Shown here: positions 59,978 through 64,000 of the stretch, in pieces
Layout: the number at the start of each line of letters is the position of its first letter
Position numbering within the stretch: position 1 is the stretch's first letter
Origin: Wolinella succinogenes DSM 1740
Lineage (GTDB): Bacteria; Campylobacterota; Campylobacteria; Campylobacterales; Helicobacteraceae
Assembly (NCBI RefSeq): GCF_000196135.1
Contig: NC_005090.1
Coordinates: forward strand, 1,064,001-1,128,000
DNA length: 64,000 nt
Direction: 5' to 3'
Made by a program: the position numbers and the translations under genes
The notes under the pieces: model-generated
The model's input: only the letters and a program-made list of their open reading frames with translations
The model's database searches: none
Told to the model about the DNA's origin: nothing

Positions 59978-60778
59978 TTACAACTCCCCGCTATTGAGGT
60001 AATCTTTCACCTCTTTTTCGCTTCGCTTGGTTTGGGTCTTCTCTATTCCTCCTACGCCCTCAAGGCGTCCCTCATCTTTTTCATCCCATCCTTTGATATA
60101 GTTGCTGCCCACTCTGCCAAGCGCCACCTCTCTAGGCAGAACAAAAATCGCCGCCTTTTCTGTGACGCAGGCACGCTCGCAAAGTCCGCAACCCGTGCAA
60201 GCATCACTATTAACTACAGGGAGCAAAAAGGAGTGTTTGCCCGTTCGATCATTGCGCTTGTATTCAAGCGTGATCGCCTCATCCAGTAATGGACAGGCAC
60301 GATAGCAAGCATCACACTGAATTCCCCAAAAGGCAATACAGTGATTCTGATCGACCACCGCCACTCCCATCTGAGCCTTTTTGATCTCTAGGCGCTTTTT
60401 GCCCTCTATAAGAGTGCTCACAAGGTCGCTCTCTAGCGCCCCGCTTGGACAGGCGGGCACGCAAGGAATATCCTCGCACATATAGCAAGGGGTGCTCCTT
60501 GGCACAAAGTAGGGCGTGCCAAGAGGCAGGCCGCTCCCTGCGCTTGCAAGTTTGAGTGTCTCAAAAGGACAGGCATTCACGCAAAGGCCGCATCGAATGC
60601 AGCTCCTAAGAAACTCCTTCTCAGGTTTGGCGCCCGGAGGTCTTAAGAGAAGCGAAGCCTTGGCGTTTTCGCTCACAAAGGCGCTCCAAGCAAGAGAGCT
60701 TGCGAGCGCGACGCCAATTCCCTGCAGGCTTCCTAGGATAACCCTCCTCCGTTCGTCTGATTGAAGCTCTTTCATCAT
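59978..60778 (-). CDS. napG: NapG, periplasmic 4Fe-4S quinol dehydrogenase component
   Basis: A 266-residue ferredoxin with a Tat-type leader (ERRRVILGSLQGIGVALASS). Four cluster motifs are seen: CIRCGLCVNACP, CYMCEDIPCVPACP, CDACYRACP (with an upstream Cys) and CTGCGLCERAC. It takes electrons from NapH and passes them to the NapB/NapA reductase. It starts 15 bp after napA with AGGAG upstream. Confidence 0.93.
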   Translation of the reverse strand: MMKELQSDERRRVILGSLQGIGVALASSLAWSAFVSENAKASLLLRPPGAKPEKEFLRSCIRCGLCVNACPFETLKLASAGSGLPLGTPYFVPRSTPCYMCEDIPCVPACPSGALESDLVSTLIEGKKRLEIKKAQMGVAVVDQNHCIAFWGIQCDACYRACPLLDEAITLEYKRNDRTGKHSFLLPVVNSDACTGCGLCERACVTEKAAIFVLPREVALGRVGSNYIKGWDEKDEGRLEGVGGIEKTQTKRSEKEVKDYLNSGEL

Positions 60779-60793
60779 CCGCTCCTAAAGCCC

Positions 60794-63580
60794 TTAGGCT
60801 TTATAGACCTTCACGGCGCATTTTTTGAAGTCGGTCTGCTTAGAGATGGGGCAGGTCGCATCAAGGCAGACTTTGTTGATATAGACTTTCTCGTCAAACC
60901 AAGGCACATAGACAAGCCCAAGAGGGGTTCGGTTTCGTCCTCTTGTGTCCACTCTAGCCTTCACCTTGCCCCTTCGACTCTCCACCCAGACGGCTTCATT
61001 TTGTTTGACGCCAAGCTTTTTGGCATCTTCAGGGTGCATATAGCAGAGCGCTTCAGGGACTGCTCGATAGAGCTCAGGCACCCTCATGGTCATTGTGCCG
61101 CTGTGCCAATGTTCCAAGACGCGTCCAGTGCATAGCCATAGGGGATATTCGCTACTAGGCATCTCAGGTGGATCCATGTAGGGTCGGAAGAAAATTTTGG
61201 CTTTGTTGGTGAGCTTGAACTTCTCCTCTGTTTTAGGGGAGAGCAGATCGCCTCTAGGAAGCTCTTTCATCGCATCGCCATAGAAAGCAAACTCGCCGCT
61301 TCCCGCTTTTCTAGCGTAGGGGTCATATTTGGCATTGAATCGCCATTGTGTCTCTTTGCCATCCACGACAGGCCATTTGAGTCCTCGCACTTTATGATAG
61401 GTGTCAAAGTCGGCCAAGTCGTGTCCATGGCCATTTCCAAAGCGGCGATACTCTTCCCAGAGGTATTTATGGATAAAGAATCCATACCCCTTAAAGACCT
61501 CCCCATCGCTTCCTGCAACATTTCTCCGATCACCAAAGACTTCAGTGTTTTCAAAGCCCTCTCCAATGGGGTCTTTGGCCTTGAAGCTCTTGGCTTCACT
61601 GTTGGCAAAGAGCACCTCAAAAAGTGTATCTTCAGGGCTATATCCCATCGCCTTGGCTTTCTCTAGCACATCAGGCAGGGTGAGCTTATCATCGATCTTT
61701 TTGGCTCCCCAAACCTCTTTGAGCTTGAATCGCTTGGAGAATTCCGCCATCTGCCATACATCAGGCATCGCATTTCCTACGGGGACGACTTGCTGTCTCC
61801 AGTGTTGCGTCCTTCGTTCAGCGTTTCCATAGGCTCCCCACTTCTCATAAATCATCGCTGTGGGCAGGATGAGGTCGGCGACTTTGGCACTGATTCCCGG
61901 ATAGGCATCCGAGCAGACGATGAAGTTATCCATCTCTCTAGCGGCTTTGATCCAGTGGTTGGCATTGGCGGTGTTCTGCCAAGGGTTATTGACCTGAATC
62001 CAAGCAAATTTGATCTTCCCATCCTCAAGGTCTCGCATGATGTTCATGTAGTGCGCGCCCATTTTGGGATTGAGCGTTCCCTCGGGAAGTTTCCAGATTT
62101 TTTCACTCACCGCACGGTGTTTGGGGTTGGCCACGACCATATCTGCAGGGAGTCGATGAGAGAAAGTCCCCACCTCTCTAGCGGTTCCGCAGGCACTGGG
62201 TTGACCTGTGAGCGAGAAGGCTCCACTTCCGGGTTTGGCTTGTTTGCCAAGGAGGAAGTGGACCATGTAGCTCTGCTCATTCACCCATGTTCCTCTGGTG
62301 TGCTGATTCATTCCCATCGTCCAAAAGCTGACCACTTTGCGCTCTTTTTCGATGTAGAGATTGGCGAGTTTTTGGAGCTTCTCTTTGAATGATTCAAGCG
62401 ATTCTTCGCTGTTTCCTTTGGCGAGCTTAGCGACAAAATCAAGCGTGTAGGGCTCAAGCGCTTTTTTGAAGTCCTCAAAAGTGATCTCCCAGTGATTTCC
62501 TGCGGTGGCATTGTGCTTCATCTCCATCACATCGCCCGCTTTCATTCCTAGGTAGCGCAGGGTCACGCCCTCGGCCTCGCTAAGGACTTTGGATCTCTCT
62601 TTGGCGGCAATATCAAGCTCTTTGGGGTCATATTTGGCGTGCTTGATATCCGTTCTCATGCCATAGCCGATATCGGTGAATCCTGTGGTGAAGATGCAGT
62701 GATTCTTCACAAACTCCATATCAATGCTTTCAGGGTGGTTATAAACGATCTCTCTGGCAATATAGTTCCAAATGGCTAGATCGGTTTGGGGGGTGAAGAT
62801 GATCTCAATATCGGCAAGGTCAGAGGTTCGGTTGGTGTAGGTGGAGAGATTGATCACTTTGACTTTGTCGGGATTGGAGAGCTTTTTATCGGTGACGCGT
62901 GCCCAAAGAATCGGGTGCATCTCGGCCATGTTGGCGCCCCATGTGATGATGGTGTCGGTGAGCTCAATATCATCATAGCAACCCGCAGGCTCATCGATTC
63001 CAAAGGTCTCCATGAAAGCCGCCACGGCGCTGGCCATACAGTGTCTTGCATTGGGGTCTAGGTTGTTGCTTCTAAAGCCTCCTTTGATGAGTTTGGCCGC
63101 CATGTATCCCTCTTGGATGGTGTATTGGCCTGAGCCAAAAACGCCAATTCCGGTGGGACCAAGCTCATTGTAGGCTCTCTTGAACTGGGCCTCCATCACA
63201 TCAAACGCCTTTTTCCAGCTCACGGGCTTGAACTTGCCCTGCTTGTCAAACTCACCCTTTTCATTCACGCGAAGAAGGGGATCGGTGAGACGATCGGCGC
63301 CATACATGATTTTGGCATTGAAGTAGCCCTTGATGCAGTTGAGCCCTCGATTCACGGGGGCAGCAGGATCGCCTTTGACCGCGACAATTTGGTCATTTTT
63401 GGTGGCGACCATGATTCCACAGCCTGTCCCGCAGAATCGACAGACCGATTTATCCCATCTCCAACCCTTCTCGCCCTCTTGTGCCTGAGCGAGGAGTTGG
63501 CTAGGAACACTCATTCCTACAGCGCTAGCTGCCGAAGCCGCCGCCGCACTTTTAAGAAATTCACGCCTTGAAAAAGCCAT
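60794..63580 (-). CDS. napA: NapA, periplasmic nitrate reductase catalytic subunit
   Basis: A 928-residue enzyme. The ATG at 63580 (AAGGAGG upstream) gives a Tat leader [20 protein letters not shown]; the frame is open to 63637 but without signals. The 4Fe-4S site is [12 protein letters not shown]...CIKG. The Mo ligand is Cys at about residue 181 in ARHCMASAV. Bis-MGD domains are complete. It reduces nitrate to nitrite. It heads the operon napAGHBFLD, an order known from Wolinella. Two FNR/CRP-family sites lie upstream. Confidence 0.96.
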   Translation of the reverse strand: MAFSRREFLKSAAAASAASAVGMSVPSQLLAQAQEGEKGWRWDKSVCRFCGTGCGIMVATKNDQIVAVKGDPAAPVNRGLNCIKGYFNAKIMYGADRLTDPLLRVNEKGEFDKQGKFKPVSWKKAFDVMEAQFKRAYNELGPTGIGVFGSGQYTIQEGYMAAKLIKGGFRSNNLDPNARHCMASAVAAFMETFGIDEPAGCYDDIELTDTIITWGANMAEMHPILWARVTDKKLSNPDKVKVINLSTYTNRTSDLADIEIIFTPQTDLAIWNYIAREIVYNHPESIDMEFVKNHCIFTTGFTDIGYGMRTDIKHAKYDPKELDIAAKERSKVLSEAEGVTLRYLGMKAGDVMEMKHNATAGNHWEITFEDFKKALEPYTLDFVAKLAKGNSEESLESFKEKLQKLANLYIEKERKVVSFWTMGMNQHTRGTWVNEQSYMVHFLLGKQAKPGSGAFSLTGQPSACGTAREVGTFSHRLPADMVVANPKHRAVSEKIWKLPEGTLNPKMGAHYMNIMRDLEDGKIKFAWIQVNNPWQNTANANHWIKAAREMDNFIVCSDAYPGISAKVADLILPTAMIYEKWGAYGNAERRTQHWRQQVVPVGNAMPDVWQMAEFSKRFKLKEVWGAKKIDDKLTLPDVLEKAKAMGYSPEDTLFEVLFANSEAKSFKAKDPIGEGFENTEVFGDRRNVAGSDGEVFKGYGFFIHKYLWEEYRRFGNGHGHDLADFDTYHKVRGLKWPVVDGKETQWRFNAKYDPYARKAGSGEFAFYGDAMKELPRGDLLSPKTEEKFKLTNKAKIFFRPYMDPPEMPSSEYPLWLCTGRVLEHWHSGTMTMRVPELYRAVPEALCYMHPEDAKKLGVKQNEAVWVESRRGKVKARVDTRGRNRTPLGLVYVPWFDEKVYINKVCLDATCPISKQTDFKKCAVKVYKA

Positions 63581-63604
63581 CAAAGCCTCCTTGTGTGATT
63601 TTGC

Positions 63605-63641
63605 ATGGGTCAGCATTTTGAGAATGCTTGGACCCATTCTA
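63605..63641 (-). promoter_or_regulatory. Predicted napA -10 box and adjacent inverted repeat
   Basis: On the minus strand TAGAAT at 63641-63636 is a fair -10, giving a start near 63629. An inverted repeat overlaps it: ATGGGTC+AGCATT (63605-63617) against AATGCT (63623-63628) and GACCCAT (63631-63637), 13 pairs with a 2-base bulge. It could form on DNA or in a longer leader RNA. Confidence 0.5.
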
Positions 63642-63663
63642 TTCCTCGCCCCAAATCTTTTCC

Positions 63664-63693
63664 TTGACCTTCGTCAAACTTGACTTTGGTCAA
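63664..63693. promoter_or_regulatory. Two tandem FNR/CRP-family binding sites upstream of napA
   Basis: TTGAC-N4-GTCAA occurs at 63664-63677 and at 63680-63693, both perfect 5-bp inverted arms. Their centres are 16 bp apart. The proximal centre (63670.5) is exactly 41.5 bp upstream of the predicted napA start, the class II activator position. Epsilonproteobacteria control nap genes with CRP-FNR-type proteins (Nss family), which read TTxAC-like half sites. Confidence 0.7.
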
Positions 63694-63707
63694 ATTCGCT
63701 CTATAAT
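63680..63707 (+). promoter_or_regulatory. Promoter of the TauE/SafE gene overlapping the distal FNR-type site
   Basis: TTGACT (63680-63685) and TATAAT (63702-63707), 16 bp apart, make a strong promoter on the plus strand. Its -35 lies inside the distal FNR/CRP-like site, so a regulator that activates napA would tend to block this gene. Confidence 0.6.
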
Positions 63708-63766
63708 GCGCACCACAGAGACGACCTTTTTGGATGAAAAGGTCTATTTTTACGAATGGATAGGTG

Positions 63767-64000
63767 ATGGAACTAGAAGTGGGAATCTTGGTGATCTTGG
63801 GGTTGTGTGCCTTTGTGGCGGGGTTTGTCGATTCGATTGCGGGGGGAGGGGGTTTGATCACGATTCCAGCGCTTTTGGCGGTGGGTATTCCGCCAGCGCA
63901 AGCCCTAGGGACAAACAAGCTTCAAGCCACTTTTGGGAGCTTTTCAGCCACGCTCTATTTTTGGAGGCGCGGTTATATCGAGCTTGCCGAGATGAAGGGG
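63767..64000 (+). CDS. TauE/SafE-family membrane permease, N-terminal part (cut by window end)
   Basis: The first 78 residues are visible: [37 protein letters not shown], the start of the TauE/SafE (DUF81) sulfite/anion permease repeat, then [27 protein letters not shown], the usual end of the first motif. Full-length members have about 250 residues and eight membrane segments. It is transcribed away from napA. Substrate is not known from this part. Confidence 0.85.
   Translation, partial: MELEVGILVILGLCAFVAGFVDSIAGGGGLITIPALLAVGIPPAQALGTNKLQATFGSFSATLYFWRRGYIELAEMKG

Noticed and set aside
1-64000. CRISPR arrays, rRNA genes or complete tRNA genes
   Set aside because: No regularly spaced repeat-spacer pattern, no rRNA sequence and no complete cloverleaf were seen while reading the window.

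Overview
The window looks like a stretch of the chromosome of a Campylobacterota (epsilonproteobacterial) anaerobe, very probably Wolinella succinogenes or a close relative. The main reason is the periplasmic nitrate reductase cluster in the order napA-G-H-B-F-L-D, including the unusual beta-propeller gene napL, together with an fdhABCD formate dehydrogenase operon and an LPP20-type lipoprotein. This naming is inference from gene content; no database search was made.

Region 1 (1-3170) is mobile DNA. It starts inside a ParA-family gene followed by a small ribbon-helix-helix partner, helically phased CCTAA repeats, and a 3' tRNA-Met(CAU) fragment ending in CCA that looks like the attachment site closing an integrated element lying to the left. 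Next come a decayed IS3-family remnant, a complete IS3-family insertion sequence with a single-ORF transposase, and an AraC regulator whose N-terminus is missing at the IS edge.

Region 2 (3200-13700) is a complete guanidine-use operon: a guanidine-I (ykkC) riboswitch whose P3 hairpin strand can also pair with the first Shine-Dalgarno sequence, a TauABC-like importer, two DUF1989 proteins (carboxyguanidine deiminase subunits), a biotin-dependent urea/guanidine carboxylase, an EamA transporter, and an allophanate hydrolase split into two overlapping genes. An ArsR regulator with a perfect operator and a Zn/Cd-type P-ATPase follow (13700-16260).

Region 3 (16340-22830) is a TonB-dependent uptake operon: FecCD/FecE/FecB-type ABC genes, an outer-membrane receptor, a methyltransferase and TonB. 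Its promoter carries a palindrome matching the ModE (molybdate regulator) operator, so molybdate or tungstate is the likely cargo. This fits the two Mo/W bis-pterin enzymes (FdhA, NapA) in the same window.

Region 4 (22838-31620) is a type I restriction-modification island bracketed by a 39-bp direct repeat. Between hsdM and hsdR lie an ORF6N regulator, a half-size HsdS, a Doc toxin with its DNA-binding partner, and a Fic protein. Short copies of the hsdS end and the hsdR start mark where cassettes went in.

Region 5 (31690-45340): FluC and DUF190, a phosphatase-like protein, an unrecognised 203-residue protein, the formate dehydrogenase operon (polyferredoxin, TorD-like chaperone, small Tat protein, FdhA, FdhB, FdhC, FdhD) with several leader/intergenic hairpins, DinB, an LPP20 operon, and a LysE exporter broken by one amber codon.

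Region 6 (45380-51950): a peptide/nickel-type ABC importer with a fused double ATPase, a DUF364 (metal-chelation fold) protein and an AraC regulator. Region 7 (52085-56785): a DUF2157/GDYXXLXY pair, an orphan PAAR plus spike-tip pair, and two HxlR-flavoprotein pairs with matching operators. Region 8 (56790-63693): the nap operon, with two FNR/CRP-family sites; the proximal site sits at -41.5 from the predicted napA start and the distal one overlaps the -35 of a divergent TauE/SafE gene cut off by the window end.
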